Assembly (NCBI GenBank): GCA_030637025.1
Contig: DAOVVV010000002.1
Location: forward strand, 1-64,000
DNA: 64,000 bases
Source: JAGLHV01 sp023143305 [NCBI: Clostridia bacterium]
Lineage (GTDB): Bacteria > CBDUZB01 > JAGLHV01
Direction: 5' to 3'
Each line of letters starts with the position of its first letter. The stretch's first letter is position 1. The notes under the pieces were generated by a model. The model saw only the letters and a list, made by a program, of their open reading frames with translations. It did no database searches and was not told the origin of the DNA. Below, piece by piece: positions 29,615 through 38,745 of this stretch. Made by a program: the position numbers and the translations under genes.

Positions 29615-30916
29615 TTATAATCTTACCACTTTGTGCTGTCCAAACTTGATTTTCCGGGTAACTCCTCGCGTATCAATAATCAGCTTAACAGTTTTTAAAA
29701 TTTTCTCATAATCAAAACAGGTGTGAGCTGTGGTAATTATAACTGCATCAGCATTTCTTAATAATGCATAATTCATTTTAGAGGCAACCTTTTTTTTGCT
29801 TTTAACTTCTACGTGAGGAACATAAGGGTCAATATATTTTATTCTTGCCCCCAAATTTTCCAGGAGTTGCATTATGTCTAAAGCCGGTGATTCCCTTACA
29901 TCAGAAACATCTTTTTTATACGCTATACCTAAAAAAACAATGTTTGCGTTTTTTATACATTTTTTTCTTTCATTTAATGCTTTAAAAACTTTTTCCACCA
30001 CAAAACCAGGCATTTTGTTGTTTATCTCTCCGGCTAGTTCAATAAAATGGGCATAAAAATTTAAACTCTTTAATTTCCAGGATAAATAATGAGGATCAAT
30101 GGGAATACAATGTCCTCCTAATCCAGGCCCGGGATAAAAAGGCATAAACCCAAAAGGTTTAGATGCCGCTGCGTCTATAATTTCCCAAACATCTAAATTT
30201 AGCCGGTTACAAACCAGAGCAATTTCATTTACCAACCCTATATTGACACTACGAAAAGTGTTTTCCAGCAATTTTACCATTTCGGCTACTTCAGGAGAAG
30301 AAACGGGAATTACTTTCTCAACAATTTTACCATAAAGTAAACAAGCAAGGTGCGTTGACTTCTTATCTATTCCCCCGATTACCTTTGGGGTATTTTTTAT
30401 TGCATATTTTTTATTGCCCGGATCCACTCTTTCCGGAGAAAATGCTAAATAAAAATCCCTGCCCACTTTATATCCTCTTTCTTCTAATAAGGGAACAATT
30501 ACCTCTCTGGTAGTTCCGGGATAAGTAGTACTTTCTAAAACAATTAACTGTCCTTTTTGTAAGTATTTGGAAATTTCTTTTGTTGCGGAAATAACATAAG
30601 AAATATCCGGATCTTTTGTTTTACGCAAAGGAGTAGGAACACAAATAATAATAATATTTACTTTTTTCAAAGAACTAAAATCATCAGTGGCTCTCAATTT
30701 TTGCCTATTTACTACCTTTTTTAAGGCATTATCCTCCACATCCTTAATATATGACTTTCCTTTGTTTATTTGATTAACTTTCACTAAATCCTTATCAATC
30801 CCTATTACCGATAAATCACATTGGGCAAATTCCACAGCCAAAGGCAAACCAACATAACCTAACCCAATAATAGCTATTTTATCATATTTTCTTACTTTTT
30901 TTTCTTTTAACCTCAT
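29615..30916 (-). CDS. Nucleotide-sugar 6-dehydrogenase (UDP-GlcNAc dehydrogenase, WbpA/TviB type)
   Basis: A 433-residue UDP-sugar dehydrogenase: NAD-binding IIGLGYVGLP (16-25), VPTP at 93-96, STTYPGTT, the Lys/Asn active-site helix VKLLENTFR, and the nucleophile Cys270 in GPGLGGHCIPIDP. The HCIPIDP form is typical of UDP-N-acetylglucosamine dehydrogenases rather than UDP-glucose dehydrogenases. The product would be a uronic acid for surface polysaccharide. It neighbours the LPS genes. Confidence 0.85.
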   Translation of the reverse strand: MRLKEKKVRKYDKIAIIGLGYVGLPLAVEFAQCDLSVIGIDKDLVKVNQINKGKSYIKDVEDNALKKVVNRQKLRATDDFSSLKKVNIIIICVPTPLRKTKDPDISYVISATKEISKYLQKGQLIVLESTTYPGTTREVIVPLLEERGYKVGRDFYLAFSPERVDPGNKKYAIKNTPKVIGGIDKKSTHLACLLYGKIVEKVIPVSSPEVAEMVKLLENTFRSVNIGLVNEIALVCNRLNLDVWEIIDAAASKPFGFMPFYPGPGLGGHCIPIDPHYLSWKLKSLNFYAHFIELAGEINNKMPGFVVEKVFKALNERKKCIKNANIVFLGIAYKKDVSDVRESPALDIMQLLENLGARIKYIDPYVPHVEVKSKKKVASKMNYALLRNADAVIITTAHTCFDYEKILKTVKLIIDTRGVTRKIKFGQHKVVRL

Positions 30917-31004
30917 TCCTTTTTCCTCTCTTTCTAAAGATTATCTTTATAAAAACCACAAATTTATGTCTTTATTTTTCTTATTTTATATCATCTAAGA
31001 ATAA

Positions 31005-31099
31005 AGAGCCTTTCGGGCGACCAAGGGTCGCCCCTACATTAATATATCTGTTGTCTTTTTTCCGTTGTCTATGGACTATCGACTGTGGACTATGGACTA
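31005..31099. repeat. GGGCGACC palindrome plus TATGGACT repeat (copy 4)
   Basis: In the gap 30917-31159, a perfect GGGCGACC-AAG-GGTCGCCC hairpin (31016-31034) is followed by the TATGGACTATCGACTGTGG-type repeat (31069-31099). The repeat has the same polarity as the copies at 2425 and 20139 and again lies just downstream of a gene end (the glycosyltransferase at 31160). Confidence 0.75.
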
Positions 31100-31159
31100 T
31101 TTTATTTTTGCGTACCCGAAGGGTAAAATTATGCGTTTAGAGAAAAACATATTTTGCCT

Positions 31160-32299
31160 TTATTCTACCCTCTCCCCCCTTATAATTTCCGCATATATTT
31201 CTTCCATTTTTTTTATAAAAATATCTCTGGTAAATACATTTTCTATACGCTTTCTGCCTTCTTTTCCCATAACTTGAGCTCTTTTCTTGTTTTCCAGAAG
31301 AAATTCTATTCTTTGCGCCATTAAATCACTATCACCCGGAGGAACAAGAAAACCAGTAATCTTCTCCTTAATTATTTCCGGAATACTGCCAACCTTTGTC
31401 CCTACAACAGGTTTACCGACAGACATCCATTCCATAGTTACCCGTGAAATTGCTTCCGAACCCACAGAAGAAACAACCCCAACATCGCACAAATTCATTA
31501 CATCAGAAACATTAGCACAGAATCCGACAAAAATAATTTTATTTCTTACTCCTGATTTTTCTGCTATTTGTTCTAAATCCTTTATTTTTAAGTTTTTCTC
31601 TTCCCCTACAATAAGAAATTTTACTTTAGAATTTTTAGCGGATATTTTCCCTGCCGCTTCAATAAAAATTTGATGACCTTTTACCGGATCCAAGCGACCG
31701 ATAACACCAACAAGTGTTGTCTTTTCCTCTACATGTAGTTTCTTTCGCAGTTTTTCCTGTTTATTATCCAATCGAAATTTTTCTATATCAACAAAAGGAT
31801 AAACAGTATCAATTTTTTTCTCTTCTAAATGTAAAGAATTAACCGATAAATTCTTTACAAAATCAGAAGAAACAATTAATTTATCCGCGATTTTTTGGTG
31901 AATGATTCGATTAAACCAATTATTTTTAGGAGGTCTCATCTCTCCCCTTGTTCTTACCAACCCTATTTTAAAATTAGAATTTTCTGCCTGCAATGATTTT
32001 AGGGCTAAAGCTAAAGTAAAAAAACCTTCTCCGTAATGTGCATTTATAATTTGTATTTTTTCTTTTTTTAAAAATTCTTTCAACCGGAAAAAATCCGATA
32101 AAAAACACCAGGGTTTATTCAAATTGAAATGAGTATAGGTAGGAATTCCCCATCCTTCTGCTTTTATTACAGGAGGAGTATTTTTTTCTCCAATAACAAA
32201 TACCCGGTGTTTCCTTTTGTGCAATCCTTTAGCTAAAGATATTCCATACTCAGCAATAGCATTCCACCAACGAATGTTTACTACCTGTACTATATTCAT
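31160..32299 (-). CDS. Glycosyltransferase family 4
   Basis: A 379-residue GT-B enzyme. The C-terminal donor-binding domain shows GVIGRLDPVKGHQIFIEAA, FLIVGEE, IIFVGF and the E-x7-E-like EAISRVTMEWMSVGKPVVG, ending GFLVPPGD. The N-terminal domain starts MNIVQVVNIRWWNAIAEYG. It probably adds a sugar to LPS core or a capsule-like glycan; acceptor and donor cannot be read from the sequence. It follows two heptosyltransferase-like genes. Confidence 0.85.
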   Translation of the reverse strand: MNIVQVVNIRWWNAIAEYGISLAKGLHKRKHRVFVIGEKNTPPVIKAEGWGIPTYTHFNLNKPWCFLSDFFRLKEFLKKEKIQIINAHYGEGFFTLALALKSLQAENSNFKIGLVRTRGEMRPPKNNWFNRIIHQKIADKLIVSSDFVKNLSVNSLHLEEKKIDTVYPFVDIEKFRLDNKQEKLRKKLHVEEKTTLVGVIGRLDPVKGHQIFIEAAGKISAKNSKVKFLIVGEEKNLKIKDLEQIAEKSGVRNKIIFVGFCANVSDVMNLCDVGVVSSVGSEAISRVTMEWMSVGKPVVGTKVGSIPEIIKEKITGFLVPPGDSDLMAQRIEFLLENKKRAQVMGKEGRKRIENVFTRDIFIKKMEEIYAEIIRGERVE

Positions 32300-32351
32300 C
32301 TTTTTTACTTAACCCCGTTTTTATAATTAAAAATTACTTATTACCCTGATT

Positions 32352-33392
32352 TTATCCCTTTTTTGTAGTTAATTTTTGCCTAACAGCCTCTAATACCTCA
32401 TCCACTTTAATTGCACTCATACATTCATGTGTTTTTAATTTACATTTATATCCTCCGTGCAAACCACACGGCCGGCAAGGTAATTTTTTTTCTATAACTA
32501 AATTATTTTCTCCGTAAGGATAAAATCCAATTTGAGTAGTCGTCGGCCCAAACAAAGCAATTACCGGAATTTTATGTGCAACTGCTATATGCATTGAAGC
32601 AGAATCATTACTCACAAAAATACGGCAGTTACTAATTAAAGCCGATAATTGTTTTAAAGACGTTTTACCTGCTAAATTAATTATATTTTCCCTGGTTTGA
32701 GATGAAATTTCATTTACAATTCGATTAACAACAGGAACATCGTTTTTACTGCCAAAAATTACCGGCTTACAATCCATTTTGACCAGCAAATTTAATAATT
32801 TTGCATATCGTTGCGGCCACCATCTTTTAGTAGGCCATACTGACCCGGGATTAATTCCTATCAATAAATTATTTTCTTTAATCCCATATTGTTTTAAAGT
32901 TTTTGTTGCCTCTTTTTTTTCGTTTTCTTTTATAGGAATAAAAATTTCCGGATTAGTATTTTTTATTCCCATAAAAACAGCCAGATCAAGATTTCGCTCC
33001 AAATCGTGTTTATTTTTATCATAATAGATGATTTTATTTAAAAATATTTTTCCCTGACTCTTATCAAATCCTACCCTTAACGGGATTTTGCTTAACCAGG
33101 AAAGAAAAGCACTTCTGAAAGAACGGTGAGGCAAAATAGCTATATCAAATTTTTTTCCTCGTATTTTTCTCACCAGTTTTAAAAAACCAAAAAAACTTCT
33201 GTCTCTCCCTTTTTTTTCATAAATAATCAATTCATCAACGGCGGGATGCTCAATTAAAATTTCCTTAGTACCCGGAATAACCAAAACTGATAAAAAACAA
33301 TTTTTCATCGTTTTTTTAATCTCGGATAGCAAAGGAATAGTCAAAATTAAGTCGCCTAAAAAAGCTGTCTGAATAACTAAAATACGTTTCAA
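32352..33392 (-). CDS. waaF: Glycosyltransferase family 9, heptosyltransferase II-like
   Basis: A 346-residue ADP-heptose:LPS heptosyltransferase-like protein. Features are QTAFLGDLILTIPLL at the N-terminus, GINPGSVWPTKRWWPQRYA in the middle (the WaaF-type signature), VSNDSASMHIAVA and FGPTT, then a Cys-containing LPCRPCGLHGGYKC segment near the end. It acts in the cytoplasm on inner-core lipid A precursors. A sister gene of the same family lies directly upstream. Confidence 0.85.
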   Translation of the reverse strand: MKRILVIQTAFLGDLILTIPLLSEIKKTMKNCFLSVLVIPGTKEILIEHPAVDELIIYEKKGRDRSFFGFLKLVRKIRGKKFDIAILPHRSFRSAFLSWLSKIPLRVGFDKSQGKIFLNKIIYYDKNKHDLERNLDLAVFMGIKNTNPEIFIPIKENEKKEATKTLKQYGIKENNLLIGINPGSVWPTKRWWPQRYAKLLNLLVKMDCKPVIFGSKNDVPVVNRIVNEISSQTRENIINLAGKTSLKQLSALISNCRIFVSNDSASMHIAVAHKIPVIALFGPTTTQIGFYPYGENNLVIEKKLPCRPCGLHGGYKCKLKTHECMSAIKVDEVLEAVRQKLTTKKG

Positions 33393-33431
33393 TTCCTCTT
33401 CCCTTTTTATAAAAACAATTAGAAAAAATTT

Positions 33432-34466
33432 CTAACCATTTTTCAATAATTTATCTACAGCATTAATTATTTCTTCTGTTGAAATTAAATTCAGGCAATC
33501 AAAAGTCTTTTTAGGACATTTATCTTTTGCATGTAAACTACATGGCCGACAGGGTAAATCCTTTTGAATTATTATTTTATTTTTTTCCCACGGTCCAAAT
33601 CCAAAATCCAGGGTTGTAGGACCAAACAAAGCAACTACCGGAATTTCCAACGCTGCAGCTATATGCATTGCCCCTGTATCAGGAGTAATTAAAACTTTGC
33701 ACATTTTTATTAAAGCAATAAGCCCTCTTAAATCTGTCTTGCCCACTAAATTAAAAATCTCATGGAGTGTATAAGGACCAAACCCGGAAATAATCTTCTT
33801 AGTAAATTCTAAATCTTCTTTCCCCCCCAGGAGTACCGGGGTATAATTTTTCTCTAACAATTTTTGAATTAATTCCGTATATTTAGAGGAAAACATTTTT
33901 TTTGTTTTATGTTTAGCCCCTAAATTTACCCCGATTAAAACCTGCGGCAAATTACTTCTAACACTTTTTATTCTGATTTTTGCTTGTTTAATATCTTCTT
34001 CGGTTAAAAAAATTTGTGGATTTTTATATTTAATTTTAATATTAACCCGGGATATTGCTTCCAGATAACGTTCAACAGTATGTTTTATTGGATGTTTCAA
34101 TTTTTTCCGGTAAACTAAATAACGCCGGGCAAAAATATCTTTTTTATATCTTATCTTTTTATTCGCTCCTGAAAAAAAAGTTATTATATGGCTTCTAAGA
34201 TTATGATGCAAATCAATGACCAGGTTAAATTTTTGCCTCCGGATTTGCTTAATTTTATCAGTCAAACTATCTTTTTTGGAAAAAACAATAATCTCATCCA
34301 GGTAAGGATTTGCCTTGAATATATCCATAAATTCTTCTTTAACCAAAACCGCTATATAAGCATCAGCATATTTTTCTCTTATATTACCTAAAACTACCGT
34401 AGATAAAACAACATCTCCCAAAGAACTTAAACGAATTACCAAAACCTTTTTTTTGTTTTCAACCAT
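33432..34466 (-). CDS. Glycosyltransferase family 9 (heptosyltransferase-like)
   Basis: A 344-residue GT9 protein: VIRLSSLGDVVLSTVVL, LIGVNLGAKHKTKKM, ITPDTGAMHIAAAL, ALFGPTTLDFG and LPCRPCSLHAKDKC. It resembles its neighbour over the full length, so the two are probably an ancient tandem pair transferring heptoses, or other sugars, in succession. Specificity (heptosyltransferase I versus other) cannot be decided. It lies in the WaaA-LpxL cluster. Confidence 0.85.
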   Translation of the reverse strand: MVENKKKVLVIRLSSLGDVVLSTVVLGNIREKYADAYIAVLVKEEFMDIFKANPYLDEIIVFSKKDSLTDKIKQIRRQKFNLVIDLHHNLRSHIITFFSGANKKIRYKKDIFARRYLVYRKKLKHPIKHTVERYLEAISRVNIKIKYKNPQIFLTEEDIKQAKIRIKSVRSNLPQVLIGVNLGAKHKTKKMFSSKYTELIQKLLEKNYTPVLLGGKEDLEFTKKIISGFGPYTLHEIFNLVGKTDLRGLIALIKMCKVLITPDTGAMHIAAALEIPVVALFGPTTLDFGFGPWEKNKIIIQKDLPCRPCSLHAKDKCPKKTFDCLNLISTEEIINAVDKLLKNG

Positions 34467-34502
34467 ATATTTTTCATCCTTAATCTAATTCCATTTTTAT
34501 TA

Positions 34503-35048
34503 TTAGTAATAATTAATCTTTCCTGCTAACATATTCAATTTTTCCAGTAAATCCAAAACCTTATCTAATTTAAGATCTTCTTCCAATGAATAATTTTGTT
34601 TTTTTATGTTAATATATTTCTTACGCAAACAAACCGCATCAAATCCCGAAGACATAAAGGAGTCTATTATTTCTTTGTTTTTATAATCCGTTAAAAAAAT
34701 TCGGGCAGACATTTCATTATTAGTACTAATAAAATATTTTTTATCGAATTCCATATCCCCTGTTTCTATTACCCGATAAAGACCAATTTTTTTTAAAATT
34801 CCTAAAATTTTTCCTTCATGGTAAATACTTAATTTAAACGGACAATTCAAGTGGCAATAAATATCTAAAGTGGCCGGGTTACTCCGGCTGGCAGGTATAA
34901 GGATTATTTTTATTCGCCTTTGTTTATATAGTCCAGACAATTGAGGAACAATATAAAACAAACCACCTTTAATCTTTGCCTGGTCAATCCGAGCAGCAAT
35001 TTTTTCCAAAATTTCAAACTTGCGTTTATTAATGATTTTTTTTAGCAT
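34503..35048 (-). CDS. Conserved-looking hypothetical protein of the LPS cluster
   Basis: A 181-residue soluble protein overlapping lpxL by 20 bases. It has an N-terminal amphipathic helix (NKRKFEILEKIAARIDQAKI), then an antiparallel beta segment (RIKIILIPASRSNPATLDIY) and the phrase TGDMEFDKKYFISTNNE, which recalls small uncharacterised proteins with a membrane-peripheral beta domain. No catalytic motif is seen. Placement between acyltransferase and glycosyltransferases suggests a role in envelope assembly. Confidence 0.55.
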   Translation of the reverse strand: MLKKIINKRKFEILEKIAARIDQAKIKGGLFYIVPQLSGLYKQRRIKIILIPASRSNPATLDIYCHLNCPFKLSIYHEGKILGILKKIGLYRVIETGDMEFDKKYFISTNNEMSARIFLTDYKNKEIIDSFMSSGFDAVCLRKKYINIKKQNYSLEEDLKLDKVLDLLEKLNMLAGKINYY

Positions 35049-35955
35049 TATTTACGCCTTTCCACCTCCGGTGTAACCAAAACCATTGCTCCGGATATTG
35101 CCACACATATTTTTCTACTACCTTTGTAAAATTAGTCATAGTTAAAGCAATGTCCTTTTCTTGATTTCCGGTATTTTCCAGCTTTACCGGTGGTTCAATA
35201 AATATTTTATGGGTGTGATCCTTCTGACGAATTATAAACATCGGTATAACCGGCACTTTTGTTTTAAGAGCATAAATAGCTGACCCCGAAGCAGTTAATG
35301 CCGGATGCCCTAAAAAATCAATCACAATTCCCTTTCTGAATTTTTGATCAAAATATATTCCTAGAATATTCCCCTTTTTAAGCCAATAAAATGCTTTTTT
35401 TGCTAATTGGCCACTTGAATGAGTAAAAAGAAGAGTTGATTTCAATTTCCATCTATTTCTGAGTCCCTGAATTAAATATTCTGTTTTTTTATCGGTAAGC
35501 GTTCTCATAAATGCTGAATAAGAATATCCTAAAGAGTTTAATTTAAGTTCTATAAGTGTAAAATTTCCCAAATGTGCCCCAATCATAATTACTCCTTTTT
35601 TTTCCTTTAAAGCTTTTTTTAAATGCTCTTCCCCTTCTATAGTAATTAAATCGCATATCCGGTTTGTATCTCTATTGTAAAAATAAATTATTTCGCAAAT
35701 TGAATAAGCAAAATGCCGAAAAACAAGTCTGATAAGTTCTTTTTTTTCTTCAAAAGTCAATTTTTTTCCATAAACTAAATTTAAGTTTTTCATTGCTCTT
35801 AAATAATGTTTTCTTAGTAAAAAACAACTAATTTTCCCTAACATATCAGCAAATTTATACATGCTCTCAAGACTTAAAAAAGTACTAATCAACATGCTTG
35901 TTTTTATGGCTACCCACCCTAAAAATCTACCGGTTTTCTTGCTTACTTTTGACAT
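35029..35955 (-). CDS. LpxL/HtrB-family lipid A acyltransferase
   Basis: A 308-residue inner-membrane acyltransferase. An N-terminal hydrophobic segment is at about 12-32, and the family motif GAHLGNFTL spans 126-134. The usual catalytic pair is HX4(D/E); here His128 is present but the acidic position is Thr133. Downstream IGIYFDQKFRKGI and FLGHPALTASGSA are as expected, and PEQWFWLHRRW near the C-terminus is the highly conserved tail. Family assignment is firm; activity or substrate may differ. Confidence 0.85.
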   Translation of the reverse strand: MSKVSKKTGRFLGWVAIKTSMLISTFLSLESMYKFADMLGKISCFLLRKHYLRAMKNLNLVYGKKLTFEEKKELIRLVFRHFAYSICEIIYFYNRDTNRICDLITIEGEEHLKKALKEKKGVIMIGAHLGNFTLIELKLNSLGYSYSAFMRTLTDKKTEYLIQGLRNRWKLKSTLLFTHSSGQLAKKAFYWLKKGNILGIYFDQKFRKGIVIDFLGHPALTASGSAIYALKTKVPVIPMFIIRQKDHTHKIFIEPPVKLENTGNQEKDIALTMTNFTKVVEKYVWQYPEQWFWLHRRWKGVNNAKKNH

Positions 35956-35987
35956 TTTTTAACTATTTCCTGTGTTTTTATTATTAT

Positions 35988-37304
35988 CTATTTTAATAAT
36001 CCAGCAACTAATTCCAAATTTTTTAGAGTTGCACCCTGCCCGGATAAAACAGCTTTTCTGGCATTTTCACCTATTTTAAACAACAGCGAAGAATCATTCA
36101 ATAAATGTAAGATATTTATTTCCAGCTCTCTTTCATTTCCAACCTGGATACCCCCATTTTCTTTTTTAAGCAAACAGGCCGGTTCTTTAAAATTTTGCAT
36201 ATAAGGACCGAATAAAACCGGTTTGGCCAGACTAGCCGGTTCAAGAATATTATGCCCGCCTATTTTGACTAAACTACCACCCACAAAAACAATTGTGGCA
36301 ATAGCATAGGTTTTCATTAATTCTCCCATGGTATCTAAAATAATAATATTTAGGGGAAAAAGAGATTTTTTTTCAACTTGACCGAAAGTAATCTTAGAAG
36401 ACAAAGTACTTTTTCTAGTAAAATTAAAAGATCCCTTTCTCAATAAACCCTCTAAATAAGCAACCCGTTCTAAATGGCGGGGAGCAATAATTAACTTTAA
36501 CCCGGGATATTTATTTAAAATCCGCTTATAAACATCTATAATTATTTTTTCCTCCCCTGCCCTCGTACTACCAGCCACCCAGATTAAGTCCTTTTCTACC
36601 AAACAAAATTCCTGATAAATATCTTCTATTTCCCGATTAGTAATTTGTTCCGATAAAAAGCCATCGTACTTAACGTTGCCGGTTATCTTCACTTTTTCCC
36701 TGTCTGCCCCTAGAAAAATAATTCTCCTTGCATACTTTTCAGACTGCATACTAAAAACATCTATAAAAGATAAAAATCCCTTCATCCAGAACTTAAAAAT
36801 TCTATATTTTTTAAAACTTTTATCGGAAATGCGCCCATTAACAACAATCACTTTTGCCTGTTCTTTTTTGAGCAGGTAAATTAAATTAGGCCAAATTTCT
36901 GTCTCTACCAACACTAAAAGCTTGATCCTGAAACATTTTAAAATTCTCCTTATACAATTTTTTAAATCTAAAGGCACAAAAATAACTATTTCTTCCGGAT
37001 ATAAATCTTTTAATGTTTGAACTCCCATTGGTGTCATAGAAGAAATAAGCAGTTTATAATAAGGAATTTTTTTTCTTATTTCTTTTATTAAGACAGAAGC
37101 AATCTTTGCTTCTCCCACAGAAGAAGCATGAATCCAAAAATACTCATTTTCCCGGCTAAGATTAGCTCTTATTTTTCCGGGTAAAAATCCAAATCTCTGT
37201 CGAACTCCTTTTCGCCATCTGGAAGAAAAAATCATTCTTATCCCCCAATAGGGAAAAGTAAAAACGACAAAAAAAATTAAAATTAAATTATATAAAAAAT
37301 ACAT
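35988..37304 (-). CDS. waaA: 3-deoxy-D-manno-octulosonic acid (Kdo) transferase
   Basis: A GT30 enzyme of 438 residues that transfers Kdo from CMP-Kdo to lipid IVA at the inner membrane. It has an N-terminal membrane helix (about 3-22), the catalytic HASSVGEAKIASVL with Glu65, LVETEIWPNLIYLL, VAGSTRAGEEK, FVGGSLVKIGGHNILEPA and APRHLERV. All motifs are present and length is typical. It is four bases from the DUF374 gene and 32 from lpxL. Confidence 0.95.
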   Translation of the reverse strand: MYFLYNLILIFFVVFTFPYWGIRMIFSSRWRKGVRQRFGFLPGKIRANLSRENEYFWIHASSVGEAKIASVLIKEIRKKIPYYKLLISSMTPMGVQTLKDLYPEEIVIFVPLDLKNCIRRILKCFRIKLLVLVETEIWPNLIYLLKKEQAKVIVVNGRISDKSFKKYRIFKFWMKGFLSFIDVFSMQSEKYARRIIFLGADREKVKITGNVKYDGFLSEQITNREIEDIYQEFCLVEKDLIWVAGSTRAGEEKIIIDVYKRILNKYPGLKLIIAPRHLERVAYLEGLLRKGSFNFTRKSTLSSKITFGQVEKKSLFPLNIIILDTMGELMKTYAIATIVFVGGSLVKIGGHNILEPASLAKPVLFGPYMQNFKEPACLLKKENGGIQVGNERELEINILHLLNDSSLLFKIGENARKAVLSGQGATLKNLELVAGLLK

Positions 37305-37308
37305 TTTT

Positions 37309-37959
37309 TTATTTTTTCACCAAAGTATCTGCCTGCTCAGTAATTTTATTCATAGCTTTTTCTAATTCGCCGGTTTTTTCCTGGAGATTATCATTACTCC
37401 CTACATAAATCGGCGCTCCGGTAATCACCACTCCTCTATTAAAAGGAAACGGAATAATAAACTTATCCCAGGAAGAAAGAATCTTTTTCCTCTTCATCCC
37501 ATAAGTTAAAGGAATTATGGGATAACCACTTTTCATAGCTAAATAAACAATTCCCGGTTGAACTTTGTTAACCGGCCCGCGCGGGCCATCAGGGGTTATC
37601 GCAATTATCTTATTTCCCCTTAATTTTCTTAACATTTCTATAAAAGCCCTTTTCCCCCCCCGGGAAGAAGAACCCCGTATCGTTTTAAACCCAAACCTAT
37701 ACAAAATCTGCGAAATATATTCCCCATCTTCACTCTGGCTGGTCATCACATAAATATCCTGCCGGCGATGAGAATAAACTAAAAATAAAAGACGATTATG
37801 CCAAACAGCATAAATAAAAGGGTTTTTTTCCTTTTTTAAATTTTCAACCTTTTTATGCTCTATTCTTCTTACAATAGATGTTTTCCCTATAATGTTTATA
37901 ATCAGCCATGCTATAAAAGAAATAAATCGTTCATTAATAAATTTCATTAAACCCTTCAT
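37309..37959 (-). CDS. DUF374 lysophospholipid acyltransferase-like protein
   Basis: A 216-residue protein with an N-terminal hydrophobic segment (FISFIAWLIINIIG) and the DUF374 motifs: YAVWHNRLLFLVY (HX4-like site), GSSSRGGKRAFIEML and ITPDGPRGPVNKVQPG. Such proteins commonly lie beside waaA, as here, and are thought to act in lipid A modification or phospholipid acylation. The precise reaction is unknown. Confidence 0.88.
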   Translation of the reverse strand: MKGLMKFINERFISFIAWLIINIIGKTSIVRRIEHKKVENLKKEKNPFIYAVWHNRLLFLVYSHRRQDIYVMTSQSEDGEYISQILYRFGFKTIRGSSSRGGKRAFIEMLRKLRGNKIIAITPDGPRGPVNKVQPGIVYLAMKSGYPIIPLTYGMKRKKILSSWDKFIIPFPFNRGVVITGAPIYVGSNDNLQEKTGELEKAMNKITEQADTLVKK

Positions 37960-38049
37960 CAGACTTTATTTTACAACCAAATTTGATCCATGAATTAACC
38001 CGAATTTTCTCTATCTAATATAAGGTAAGATTCAATTTAACTATAGTTT

Positions 38050-38706
38050 TTAACGCGGTTTATGGGTAGAGACCCAGCCAACTATACTCAGTATGCTTTT
38101 TTGAGGTAATAATTGGTGATTTTCATTGAAAGTTATTCCTATTTTTTCTGTATTAAGAATCTGTGATACTTTTTTGCTTATCCCTCCATTCCACTCCTTA
38201 CAATAATGGTCAAAACTAAAAACTAATTCACAATCCTGTTTTTTTGCTTCTGAAACAACCAACCGATTAACAAAATTGGAAGCTTCCCGCAATGCTTCTT
38301 CTCCAATTATATCTAAAATTCGCGATAAGAATAAATCACCTGATTCTTCTTTCTTTTTTATTCCCTCTTCTAATTGTTTCCCGATAGTTACTGCCCATAA
38401 ACTTACCGCCAACCATTTCTTGGTCCGGGAAACTAAATCATCAATACCGGAAAATAATTTTTCTCCTTTTTCCTTGTTCAAAGTTCTATAAAGTACGCAA
38501 GGAACAATTAAATCCTGAGCAAAATTAATTGCTTTGGATATTTCTTCCCTTTTTTCTTTTTTAATTAATTTTATATCTGTAATTCCAAAAACATTTACCA
38601 GTTCTTCTTCTTCAAAATCCTGCGCTGTTAACAAATTTTTGGACTTTAATATTTTAAAAATCCTTTTCGGAAGAATTTCTATCTTGAATTTTTTTATTTT
38701 GGTCAT
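38050..38706 (-). CDS. Stand-alone MetH reactivation-like domain protein
   Basis: A 218-residue protein resembling the activation (AdoMet-binding) domain of cobalamin-dependent methionine synthase. The N-terminal 80 residues look like a lead-in, then WLAVSLWAVTIGKQLEEGI, ILDIIGEEALREASNFVN, a degenerate RxSPGYxDW-like motif (SFDHYCKEWNGGIS), and IGITFNENHQLLPQKSILSIVGW at the end. Free-standing versions occur in anaerobes with corrinoid methyltransferases. The rest of MetH is not in the window. Confidence 0.65.
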   Translation of the reverse strand: MTKIKKFKIEILPKRIFKILKSKNLLTAQDFEEEELVNVFGITDIKLIKKEKREEISKAINFAQDLIVPCVLYRTLNKEKGEKLFSGIDDLVSRTKKWLAVSLWAVTIGKQLEEGIKKKEESGDLFLSRILDIIGEEALREASNFVNRLVVSEAKKQDCELVFSFDHYCKEWNGGISKKVSQILNTEKIGITFNENHQLLPQKSILSIVGWVSTHKPR

Positions 38707-38745
38707 TAAAATGTTACCCGCACATTTAAATTGTTTTTCCCGTTT

